Assembly: GCA_050014815.1 (NCBI GenBank)
Contig: JBEKCP010000355.1
Coordinates: forward strand, 1-6,570
Source: JBEKCP01 sp050014815
GTDB taxonomy: Bacteria; Planctomycetota; Planctomycetia; Pirellulales; Thermoguttaceae
Direction: 5' to 3'
DNA length: 6,570 bases
Below the pieces are notes generated by a model, which saw nothing but the letters and a program-made list of their open reading frames with translations, made no database searches and was not told where the DNA came from. The position numbers and the translations under genes were made by a program. Below, piece after piece: positions 1 to 6,342 of this stretch; the first letter of the stretch is position 1, and each line of letters begins with the position of its first letter.

Positions 1-2
1 CG

Positions 3-1583
3 TGTTGGTCCGGTCCCAACCACAATATGACCGCCACTCCATCGGGACAGAAACTGGTGGACGACCTGGACCAGGCGCGGCTGGTGTGGCGGAGCCAGCA
101 GGCTATCGGGCTGAGTCAGGGCCACTTCAGTCACCCCTACTTCGACCATCTGTTCGCTCAGCCCACCTGCGGTGGCGGCGCCGCGCCGATCGTGGCCGAC
201 GGCAAGGTCTTCGCCACGCAATGGTTCCCCGACGGGAAAGAGTATGACGCCGAGGGACTCAAGAAACTTCAAGACGCCGCGGCGCAATGGGGCCTGAAAG
301 AACCTACGCCGGCGATGAAGTTGCACGTCTCCAAGACCTGCCACGACTGGTATGTCTGCATGGACGCGGCCACGGGGCAAACGTTGTGGACGGCGGAGTT
401 CCCTGAGGAGGCGGGGATGTACTATGGCAATAGCCATCCGGACCACAAGGGCGGGCCGACCGGCCTGACGCCCTGCTATGCCAACGGCAAGCTCTTTGGC
501 CTTCACCTGTCGGGCTACCTCCGGGCCATGGACGCGAAGACCGGCAAACTGCTCTGGAAGCAAAAGGTCGCCGGAAACGTGCCCCAAGGGCGCGGCAACT
601 GTAACTGCGTGATGTTCATCGGCGGCGTGGTGATGGTCGTGGGTGTCGGTGGCATCAACGCTTGCGATCCCGAAACGGGTGCGATCCTGTGGAAGGGAGG
701 CGGCGACGCCGTCGCGGACCCGCAACGCCTCGTTCTCGACGGGAAAGAGTATGCTTTTACGAAGACTCATGAGGGCAAGTCGTATAGTTGCCTGGATCCG
801 AAGACCGGCAAGGAGTTGTGGAATCTCGGCCCCCAGCCAGGCGGTACGTTGCTGGGGTTTACCTTCTGGATCAACGGAGACACCGTCGCGGTGCTGGAGG
901 GCAAAGACGCAAAGGTCGATCCCGTGAAGAATTGGCAGGGATCAGTGTCGATCGTTCTCTATCGACTGACGCCGCAGAAGGCCGAGAAGGTGTGGGAAGT
1001 GCCCGCCCCCGGACCTTTGGAAGGGAGATGGGCGAGTGTCATGGCGCAGGAGAAGTACGTGGCAGTCTTCTCCAATGCATTGTCATCTGACAAAGCCTGG
1101 CTGCTGGATCGGGCCACCGGTAAGGAAGTCGCGGTCACGAAGGTCAGCGGTCCGGAAAACCACGGTTTCGTGGAGGTCGCGGAGGATCGCTTTTTCGTCA
1201 AGCCCGACGGCGTTCACGGCGGGATCCATTTCTCGATGATGGGCGCGACACCGGAGACCTTCAAGGTCATGGGCAAGGAAGGCTGGGGACCGAAGTTCCC
1301 GCACGCCTCGTCCTACGCCTACAAACCGACGACGATGCCGATCGTGGACGGACGGATGTACTTCCGCGGCGCCGACGGAATCTACTGCTATGATTTGCGA
1401 AAGACGCCGGCCATGCTCAAGGTCGAAACGGCACTCGAAGGCGCCAAGGCATCGGACGGCGCGGCGATCGACAAGGGCGATCTGCAAGTCGCCAATCGTT
1501 CGTTGGCCATGATTCGGAGCCTCAAACCTGACGAGGCGGTTCGCATCCTTGGCGATGCGCTCAAGGGAGACAAGCCCTGGTAG
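3..1583 (+). CDS. PQQ-like beta-propeller repeat protein, 5' partial
   Basis: This is a beta-propeller protein of the PQQ-binding-like (BamB/quinoprotein-like) type. The first ATG, at 27, is probably not the start: the frame stays open to the window edge and reads CWSGPNHN just before it, resembling the W-x-G-P-N motif near the mature N-terminus of planctomycete PQQ proteins. The gene therefore begins upstream. Counting from that ATG, blade signatures of the form D-x-x-T-G-x-x-L-W recur: MDAATGQTLW (112-121), MDAKTGKLLW (168-177), CDPETGAILW (213-222), LDPKTGKELW (256-265) and a weaker LDRATGKEV (360-368). Each is preceded by a strand such as IVADGKVFA or CYANGKLFG. From about 478 the sequence changes to helical, HEAT-like text (DEAVRILGDALKGDKPW) that stops abruptly at TAG 1581-1583. 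A further HEAT-like stretch follows in another frame, so the C-terminus seems truncated. Such proteins usually act as exported scaffolds or binding proteins. No enzyme activity can be assigned. Confidence 0.85.
   Translation, partial: CWSGPNHNMTATPSGQKLVDDLDQARLVWRSQQAIGLSQGHFSHPYFDHLFAQPTCGGGAAPIVADGKVFATQWFPDGKEYDAEGLKKLQDAAAQWGLKEPTPAMKLHVSKTCHDWYVCMDAATGQTLWTAEFPEEAGMYYGNSHPDHKGGPTGLTPCYANGKLFGLHLSGYLRAMDAKTGKLLWKQKVAGNVPQGRGNCNCVMFIGGVVMVVGVGGINACDPETGAILWKGGGDAVADPQRLVLDGKEYAFTKTHEGKSYSCLDPKTGKELWNLGPQPGGTLLGFTFWINGDTVAVLEGKDAKVDPVKNWQGSVSIVLYRLTPQKAEKVWEVPAPGPLEGRWASVMAQEKYVAVFSNALSSDKAWLLDRATGKEVAVTKVSGPENHGFVEVAEDRFFVKPDGVHGGIHFSMMGATPETFKVMGKEGWGPKFPHASSYAYKPTTMPIVDGRMYFRGADGIYCYDLRKTPAMLKVETALEGAKASDGAAIDKGDLQVANRSLAMIRSLKPDEAVRILGDALKGDKPW
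1210..1240 (+). repeat. short repeat, copy 1 (inside the propeller gene)
   Basis: These 31 bases match 4216-4246 at 27 positions. In frame they encode part of PDGVHGGIHFSMM. Extending to 1203 gives 31 of 38 matching bases against 4209-4246. Confidence 0.7.
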
Positions 1584-1738
1584 GCGTCCGAGCCTGCTGC
1601 GGTCTGGCCTCTCTGGGCAAACGGGCCGTTCCCGCGATCCCGCTGGTCCGCGAGGCGAAAGTCAAATGGGCCGCCGCCAGCGCCTTCGTGCGGGCGGCCG
1701 ACAACACTACTATTGCAGCCCTGGAGAAGGCAGAATAG
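1583..1738 (+). pseudogene. frameshifted HEAT-like C-terminal tail of the propeller gene
   Basis: This reading frame is shifted relative to the upstream gene and has no start codon of its own. It reads VRACCGLASLGKRAVPAI from 1586, then PLVREAKVKWAAASAFVR and AADNTTIAALEKAE, ending at TAG 1736-1738. Joined to the upstream end, DEAVRILGDALKGDKPW plus VRACCGLASLGKRAVPAI matches the classic HEAT pattern (two amphipathic helices, with VRA...LG..AVPAL spacing). The five bases at 1581-1585 account for the shift. Codon third positions are strongly G/C, as in the real genes. I infer that the original propeller protein ended in a HEAT-like domain and was cut short by an indel, unless this is an assembly error or a programmed frameshift. 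After the TAG, the same frame continues open with coding-like composition to about 1806. Confidence 0.65.
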
Positions 1739-1861
1739 GACGCGACGGCGATCACATTCGTCGCCCTGCCGCCGTGGGGTTCCGATGGCCGTGACTACGG
1801 CAAGAAACCCCGTGAACAAGAACCAAATCTCCCAGCAGTATGCGTTACGGTATTCCAACGG
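1739..1861 (+). other. spacer between the propeller tail and the glycosidase-like gene
   Basis: No start-codon-led gene is supported here. The frame of the HEAT-like tail stays open past TAG 1736, reading DATAITFVALPPWGSDGRDYGKKP with G/C-rich third positions, then loses that character after about 1806. It may be more decayed coding sequence. I see no convincing -35/-10 pair and no stem-loop followed by T residues, so the downstream gene may be transcribed from further upstream or from a promoter I cannot recognise. Confidence 0.35.
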
Positions 1862-1869
1862 AAAGGAAG
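1862..1869 (+). promoter_or_regulatory. ribosome binding site of the glycosidase-like gene
   Basis: The purine run AAAGGAAG lies six bases before ATG 1876. It decides the start: the in-frame ATG at 1840 would put twelve charged residues before the signal peptide and has no such site. Confidence 0.7.
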
Positions 1870-1875
1870 AACGAA

Positions 1876-4179
1876 ATGAAACATCCGATATTCGTTTGCG
1901 GTCTGCTGGTTGCGTGCATGAGCATGAGTAATCTGATCGCGGAGGACAAACAGGTGGAGGACCAAACGGCGACGCCGCGTTTGGTCGTTCTCAACGCCGG
2001 CAAGATACGCGCGGAAGTGTCCGCCGACAGCGAGAGTATCCAGGTCATGGTTCCAGAACGTCAAACCGTTGCGTCGCTACGAGTCTGGAGCGCGGTAAAG
2101 GGGTGGAAGGCGGACGCGTGTGGAACTTTCCAGTCACTGCCCGGCGGTGGAGTGTCCTGGGAAAGACTGCTCCATTATAGGGACAGTACCATCCGCGTCA
2201 AAGAGACCTTGTCGCCGGTTCCTGGGGAACCTTCCTTGCGCTGGGATATCGATGTTTTCGCTCCCACAAACGGCAACGTGACTATCGAGACTCATCTGCA
2301 ATGGATGGGGCAGACCAACGCGATAGAATACTGGACCGCATGGGATAAGAGCGGCGCCAGTGCGATTGGTCCCATCGGTTCCGCATTGTACCAGAACCCG
2401 CTCTGTCTGATGCCGCTTCGCGACGCATCGTATGGCTTGGGAGACACGATGTCGGTTCCGATCGTGACGCTGGCGGACGTGGCGAACGATGTTGCCTTCA
2501 GTCTTGCGCAGTCGCCAAACGATTTTCTGATGGGCGTGACATTGCAGGTCAACCGGACGGGCGAGGCGAGTCTCGCCCGTAGTGGGCACCAGGCCGACAA
2601 AAGTGACGTTGCACTGCATTTCACCTCGCTGATCAGCGCACATGCCGCCGATTGGCGGGAGGGACTGGGTATCATGACGCGCGTGTTCCCGACCGCCTTC
2701 AATCCGGCCAGCGAACTGGCCTATCAGGTGGACGGCTGCGGCGCTTACTCCGGCGACGAGAACCCGATCCAGGTCGAGAAGTTCAAGAAGATGGCCTTCG
2801 GTTACAACTGGAAACTCTCCGACGATTTTGTCTACATGGGAATGTTCATCCCGCCCGTGAAGAACATCGACGAGCGATGGAAGCGGGCGTGTGCCGAGCC
2901 CCGCCCGCCAAAGAAACCCGACACGACCTCCTGCCGTCAACTCAACGACTATGCGAAGTACATGGCGAGCAACGGATTTCATGTGTTGAGTTACTTCAAC
3001 ATTACGGAGTATGGAAGAAAAATGACTGCACGGGAGATTCCCGCCGACCGTGCCGAGGATCCTAATCTCTGTCAAGATCCGGAGGCCTACCTTGCATTGA
3101 AACTATCCACGGGCAATCCGACGCCGAAGACGCCGGTTATCGGGCGATCGAACTGTTACGGCGCCTATGTCGTCGATCCGGGCGATCCGGTCTATCTGCA
3201 GTTCCTTGTCGAACAGGCCGGGCGCCACGTCAACCTGCTGCCTGACGCCTCCGGCGTGTGTATCGACCGTTTGGATCATGTCGGGAAGTTCAACGCGAAC
3301 GCCCCGGTCACCACCTACGCCAACAACCGTTTTGCGGGTCGTCCGCTGCTGGTTTCCTTCCACCTCGCCATGGAGAAGATCGCCCCGATCTTCCACAAGG
3401 CCGGCAAGGTGATGTTCGCCAATCCGATCGGCACGTATCGCGTGGATGCTTTCCGGCATCTGGACGGGGTTTACGATGAGTATCGCAGTGAGCGGAATAT
3501 CAACCGCGATGCGTGGATGTGCGTGCGCAAACCCATGACGATTTGGAATGCGCCAAAAGGCGATGTTGGTTTCCAGGAGGCGCTGTATCTCGCCGCGTTC
3601 CCGACGGCGCCGTTCCCCGGCAATAACCACACGGTAGGTCCCGATCCCAAGCTGGAACAGTGGTACCTCGATTACGGTCCATTGCTAAATGCGATTCGCG
3701 GCAAGCGTTGGGTGTTGTTGCCGCACGTGATCGAGGTGGAGAACGACGTTGCGTTGGCCAACTTGTTTGAGGTGCCCGGCGGATACGCCGCTCCAATCGT
3801 ATTCGGCGGCGACGCCGCGGGCGCGCGGGTGAGTATCCGTGGACTGCCGCAATTGCCCGTTGCTTTCGATGTATTGCATCCGGGCAACGAGACACCGGTG
3901 GCGATAACGCCCAAGAATCGCGACGGCGTACTCGTGCTCGATGTGCCCCTTGTCCGTGGATGTGCGGTTGTCCGAATGAGAGTCAAGATGAAAGCGGCGA
4001 TGAGCGTGCTCCTGAGCGGCGGTTGGACGGCTGTTGGCCGCGGCGACGGGCCCACCGGCAAGCTGGCTGCTCTGGACCCGGCCAAGGTGAAGGTCGGCGG
4101 CGAGATCGGCCGCCGCATCGACGTCGCCATCGCCAACAACCAACTAGTGGTCGACGTGGACGAACTGGTGGCAAAATGA
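1876..4179 (+). CDS. secreted glycoside-hydrolase-like (TIM-barrel) protein
   Basis: This is a 767-residue exported protein. The N-terminus MKHPIFVCGLLVACMSMS is a Sec signal peptide, with cleavage probably near residues 20-23. Residues 35-260 look like an all-beta N-terminal domain (for example TIRVKETLSPVPGEPSLRWD). Residues about 258-640 look like a TIM barrel: ADWREGLGIMTRVFP, DFVYMGMFIPP, VLSYFNITEYG (370-380), DPVYLQFLVEQ, GVCIDRLDH (460-468) and HLDGVYDEY (528-536). The arrangement resembles retaining glycosidases of the GH31/GH36 type. D464 or D467 could be the nucleophile, and D534 or E535 could be acidic catalytic residues. These assignments are inference. A beta-sandwich-like end follows (about 650-704). 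Residues 705-767 look foreign: they begin like a signal peptide and contain KVGGEIGRRIDVAIANN, as if the start of another exported protein were fused on. The stop overlaps the next gene's ATG. The start at 1876 fits both the ribosome binding site and the signal peptide. The exact family and substrate are not recognised. Confidence 0.75.
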   Translation: MKHPIFVCGLLVACMSMSNLIAEDKQVEDQTATPRLVVLNAGKIRAEVSADSESIQVMVPERQTVASLRVWSAVKGWKADACGTFQSLPGGGVSWERLLHYRDSTIRVKETLSPVPGEPSLRWDIDVFAPTNGNVTIETHLQWMGQTNAIEYWTAWDKSGASAIGPIGSALYQNPLCLMPLRDASYGLGDTMSVPIVTLADVANDVAFSLAQSPNDFLMGVTLQVNRTGEASLARSGHQADKSDVALHFTSLISAHAADWREGLGIMTRVFPTAFNPASELAYQVDGCGAYSGDENPIQVEKFKKMAFGYNWKLSDDFVYMGMFIPPVKNIDERWKRACAEPRPPKKPDTTSCRQLNDYAKYMASNGFHVLSYFNITEYGRKMTAREIPADRAEDPNLCQDPEAYLALKLSTGNPTPKTPVIGRSNCYGAYVVDPGDPVYLQFLVEQAGRHVNLLPDASGVCIDRLDHVGKFNANAPVTTYANNRFAGRPLLVSFHLAMEKIAPIFHKAGKVMFANPIGTYRVDAFRHLDGVYDEYRSERNINRDAWMCVRKPMTIWNAPKGDVGFQEALYLAAFPTAPFPGNNHTVGPDPKLEQWYLDYGPLLNAIRGKRWVLLPHVIEVENDVALANLFEVPGGYAAPIVFGGDAAGARVSIRGLPQLPVAFDVLHPGNETPVAITPKNRDGVLVLDVPLVRGCAVVRMRVKMKAAMSVLLSGGWTAVGRGDGPTGKLAALDPAKVKVGGEIGRRIDVAIANNQLVVDVDELVAK
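3988..4179 (+). pseudogene. possible remnant of the 5' end of another exported-protein gene, in frame with the glycosidase-like gene
   Basis: From ATG 3988 the last 63 codons of the glycosidase-like frame read like an independent N-terminus. There is a short basic start (MKAAMSVLLSGGWTAVG), a polar stretch, then LAALDPAKVKVGGEIGRR and IDVAIANNQLVVDVDELV. From memory, GGEIGRRIDV...NN.L..D.D occurs just after the signal peptide in some planctomycete secreted carbohydrate-active proteins, including GH127-like ones. There the chain continues for hundreds of residues, whereas here it stops at 4177-4179. A weak GAGAG lies five bases before the ATG. The simplest reading is a truncated neighbour gene whose upstream stop was lost, giving a fusion. 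It could instead be a natural C-terminal domain of the glycosidase-like protein. Confidence 0.4.
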
Positions 4180-5309
4180 CCGCGGCCAACCGAATCGAAA
4201 ACGTTCGCCCGGATAGCGTTCATGGCGGAATCCGCTTCTCGATGATCGTCGTTTGCCTCATGCCGGTTTGTGCGCTGTCTGGCTGCGGGCCCAATCGCGA
4301 TGCCGGTGCGCCGCTCGCCAAGCAGACTGTGCCGGCGCTCTACAAGGATTGGCCGTTCGACAAGGAAGAAGCCCTGCGCCGACAGCGGGAGACGGCTGAA
4401 GCCCTGGGGCTCCCGGTTGAGAAAGACGTGGACTTGGGCGGCGGCGTAATGTTGCGTCTGGTGCTCATCCCGGCCGGACGATTCATTATGGGCAGTCCGT
4501 TCAGTGAACCATACCGCGGCGCGGCAGGGGCCAGCGATGAAACCCGGCATGAAGTGACGATCACTCGCCCGTACTACCTCGGCAAATACGAACTGACGCA
4601 GGAGCAGTGGCAGGCCGTGATGGGCGACAACCCGAGCACGTTCAAGGGGGCCGGGTACCCGGTGGAAAACGTCGGTTGGGTCGACGCACTCGCCTTTTGC
4701 GAGAAAGCGTCCTGCAAGTTGGGTCTGCCGGTCCGCTTGCCGACGGAGGCCGAGTGGGAGTATGCCTGCCGCGCCGGAACAACGAAGGCATTCGGGGAAT
4801 CCGGCGAGGTCGAGGCCCTGGATGCCGCCGGCTGGTACGGCGCCAACAGTGGCGCGCAGTTGCATCGCGTGGGCGAGAAGGCGCCCAATCATTGGGGACT
4901 CTATGACATGCGCGGGAACGTCTGGGAGTGGTGCCAGGATTGGTTCGCGCCCTATTCGCCTGAGTCCGTCACCGACCCGCATGGTCCCGTGCAGGGCGAG
5001 GACCGCGTCCTGCGCGGCGGCTGTTGGCGGAACCCCCCGGATTACTGTCGCTCGGCCGCCCGGGACTTCGATCAACTGGAGGATCGTAGCGGTTTCGTCG
5101 GCTTTCGGGTCGCACTGGAGGCAACATGTCCGGGCCGCTTTGGTGGTCCAGCAACCTCTTTCGACCCTGTTGGGCGGACGCAAGTGACGCGGCCCCCAGC
5201 CCTTGTGGTTATCAAGACCTGGCAGAGTCAAGCGGTGTCGCGGCGGTTTGAACTCCGGTTTCGGGGTTCCTGCTCTTCCTATTGCCCACCAGTCAATCGC
5301 AGTTCATGA
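4176..5309 (+). CDS. FGE/SUMF1-fold lipoprotein (formylglycine-generating-enzyme family)
   Basis: This 377-residue protein has the FGE-sulfatase (SUMF1) fold. ATG 4176 overlaps the previous TGA (ATGA), suggesting translational coupling. ATG 4242, at the hydrophobic segment, is an alternative start. A lipoprotein signal is clear: IVVCLMPVCALSGC with lipobox LSGC and acceptor C37. The domain covers about 92-313: LRLVLIPAGRFIMGS, YYLGKYELTQEQWQAVMG, YPVENVGWVDALAFC, LPTEAEWEYACRAGT, GLYDMRGNVWEWCQDW, VLRGGCWRNPPDYCRSA and GFVGFRVAL. Authentic sulfatase-activating FGE uses two cysteines, in RGGSYMC followed by a second Cys five residues on. Here only the second is kept (C291). The first position is N286, and a Cys (C283) replaces the Ser of RGGS. 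It therefore probably does not make formylglycine in the classical way and may be a binding protein or another FGE-fold enzyme. Residues 318-377 are an unmatched tail with lower third-position GC. Confidence 0.85.
   Translation: MTAANRIENVRPDSVHGGIRFSMIVVCLMPVCALSGCGPNRDAGAPLAKQTVPALYKDWPFDKEEALRRQRETAEALGLPVEKDVDLGGGVMLRLVLIPAGRFIMGSPFSEPYRGAAGASDETRHEVTITRPYYLGKYELTQEQWQAVMGDNPSTFKGAGYPVENVGWVDALAFCEKASCKLGLPVRLPTEAEWEYACRAGTTKAFGESGEVEALDAAGWYGANSGAQLHRVGEKAPNHWGLYDMRGNVWEWCQDWFAPYSPESVTDPHGPVQGEDRVLRGGCWRNPPDYCRSAARDFDQLEDRSGFVGFRVALEATCPGRFGGPATSFDPVGRTQVTRPPALVVIKTWQSQAVSRRFELRFRGSCSSYCPPVNRSS
4216..4246 (+). repeat. short repeat, copy 2 (start of the FGE-like gene)
   Basis: This is the second copy of the segment at 1210-1240, read in the same frame as PDSVHGGIRFSMI. 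Several differences are silent (CAC/CAT, GGG/GGA). It lies between the in-frame stop of the fused glycosidase-like gene and the hydrophobic core of the lipoprotein signal, and it includes the alternative ATG at 4242. Confidence 0.7.
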
Positions 5310-5315
5310 TATTAT
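5310..5315 (+). promoter_or_regulatory. possible -10 element before the AKR-like gene
   Basis: TATTAT lies in a short AT-rich patch (about 5304-5319) that stands out from the GC-rich surroundings, directly after the FGE-like stop and 38 bases before ATG 5354. No good -35 sits at the normal distance: TTGCCC at 5282-5287 is 22 bases away. A separate promoter for the AKR-like gene is possible but weakly supported. Confidence 0.22.
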
Positions 5316-5340
5316 AAGGTTGTGTCCGGCACCTATACGC

Positions 5341-5345
5341 AAGGA
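5341..5345 (+). promoter_or_regulatory. ribosome binding site of the AKR-like gene
   Basis: AAGGA lies eight bases before ATG 5354 and supports that start, which places the twin-arginine motif at residues 9-14. Confidence 0.65.
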
Positions 5346-5353
5346 ACACGAAT

Positions 5354-6286
5354 ATGGAACGGCAGTCTGATTCGGTCAGTCGTCGTCAGTTCATCGAGCG
5401 AACGCTGCAGGTCTCGGGGGCCGGGATCCTGGCCGGTTTGAGCCTGGAAGAACAGGCCCTGCTGGCCAGCGCCGCCGAGTCCTCGCAAGCGCCCGCCGCA
5501 AGCCTCCCGGAACAGCCCTTGCCGGTTGGGGTTATCGGCAAGCTCAAAGTGAGCCGGTTGATCTGCGGCGGGAACCTGTTCAGCGGTTTCGCCCACAGCC
5601 GCGACCTGGCCTACGTCTCGGCCCTGATGAAGCAGTACTTCACGGACGAGAAGATCATGGACACGCTGGAACTTTGCGAGCGGTGCGGCATCAACACCAC
5701 GGTCATGCGGTGTGACGAGCACATCGTCGGCGTGCTCCGCAAGTACCGCAAAGAGCGCCATGGCAAGATCCAGTGGATCGCGCAGGCGTACCCCAGGGGC
5801 CGGAACTTCGACAACATCAAACTGGCCGTTGACGAGGGGGCCGTCGCGGCCTATCCCAAGGGCGAGCTCTGCGATGCCATGGCGGCCAAGGAGCAGTTCG
5901 ATATCCTGGGCAAGGCCATCGAGTTCACGCGCAGCAACGGCCTGGTTGCCGGGATTGGGGCCCACCTGGTCGAGACGCTCCAGGCTGCCCAACAGCAGCA
6001 ATTGGGGCCCGATTTCTACGTGAAAACCTGCAACAGCGTCGGCTACCAGTCGAAAGAGCCGGAGGCCATCGGCGAGTTCATGAAAGACGTCGCCAAGCCC
6101 TGGATCGCCTTCAAGGTGCTCGGGGCCGGCGCGGTCACGCCCCAGGAAGGCTTCTCTCTGGCGCTGAAGATGGGCGCCGATTTCCTGAACGTCGGCATGT
6201 TCGACTTCCAGGTGCGCGAAGACGTGGCCATCATGCGCGACCTCCTGGCCAAGGAGTCGCCTCGCAAGCGCCCATGGCGGTCGTAG
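5354..6286 (+). CDS. Tat-exported aldo/keto-reductase-like TIM-barrel protein
   Basis: This is a 310-residue protein with a twin-arginine signal: SRRQFI at 9-14, then the hydrophobic VSGAGILAGLSL, so it is predicted to be exported folded. The mature part starts like an aldo/keto reductase (IGKLKVSRLICGGNLFSG, 61-78). It continues with LELCERCGINTTVMR (106-119), GKIQWIAQAYP (137-147), WIAFKVLGAGAVTPQEGF (250-267) and ADFLNVGMFDFQVREDV (275-291), a run I associate with Tat-signal AKR-like proteins common in planctomycetes. The canonical AKR tetrad is not visible: GINTTVMRCDEHIV replaces the usual GIN..DTA..Y segment with its Asp and Tyr, and IAQAYP sits where a catalytic Lys is expected. It is shorter than a typical 330-residue AKR plus leader. 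Classical NADPH-dependent reduction is therefore unlikely. It may bind a sugar or another ligand, or use different chemistry. It sits 44 bases after the FGE-like gene and may share a transcript with it. Confidence 0.8.
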   Translation: MERQSDSVSRRQFIERTLQVSGAGILAGLSLEEQALLASAAESSQAPAASLPEQPLPVGVIGKLKVSRLICGGNLFSGFAHSRDLAYVSALMKQYFTDEKIMDTLELCERCGINTTVMRCDEHIVGVLRKYRKERHGKIQWIAQAYPRGRNFDNIKLAVDEGAVAAYPKGELCDAMAAKEQFDILGKAIEFTRSNGLVAGIGAHLVETLQAAQQQQLGPDFYVKTCNSVGYQSKEPEAIGEFMKDVAKPWIAFKVLGAGAVTPQEGFSLALKMGADFLNVGMFDFQVREDVAIMRDLLAKESPRKRPWRS

Positions 6287-6326
6287 GCGGCGCCAATTCG
6301 CACGGATGACTGGCTTCTCGAGAACC

Positions 6327-6333
6327 GGAAAGG
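6327..6333 (+). promoter_or_regulatory. ribosome binding site of the 3'-terminal gene
   Basis: GGAAAGG lies nine bases before ATG 6343 and fixes that ATG as the start of the gene that runs off the window. Confidence 0.65.
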
Positions 6334-6342
6334 CATCAAACC

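Noticed and set aside
1840..1875. earlier in-frame ATG for the glycosidase-like gene
   Set aside because: It has no ribosome binding site and would place a charged segment before a good signal peptide. ATG 1876 fits better.
2134..3075. 313-residue open frame on the minus strand
   Set aside because: It is antisense to the glycosidase-like gene, His- and Arg-rich, with no domain or credible start context.
3960..4175. 72-codon upstream extension of the FGE-like gene
   Set aside because: The extension overlaps the glycosidase-like frame and encodes an Arg/Gly-rich, non-hydrophobic stretch. It would bury the lipoprotein signal inside the protein.
3672..5231. 519-residue open frame on the minus strand
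   Set aside because: It lies antisense to the glycosidase-like and FGE-like genes, which have clear motifs and signals. Its product is low-complexity (Arg, Pro, Thr) with no recognisable domain. Long antisense frames are expected in GC-rich DNA.
6272..6294. possible hairpin (TGGCG...CGCCA) at the end of the AKR-like gene
   Set aside because: The stem is only five base pairs with a long loop, lies partly within the coding region and has no T-run, so it is not a supported terminator.
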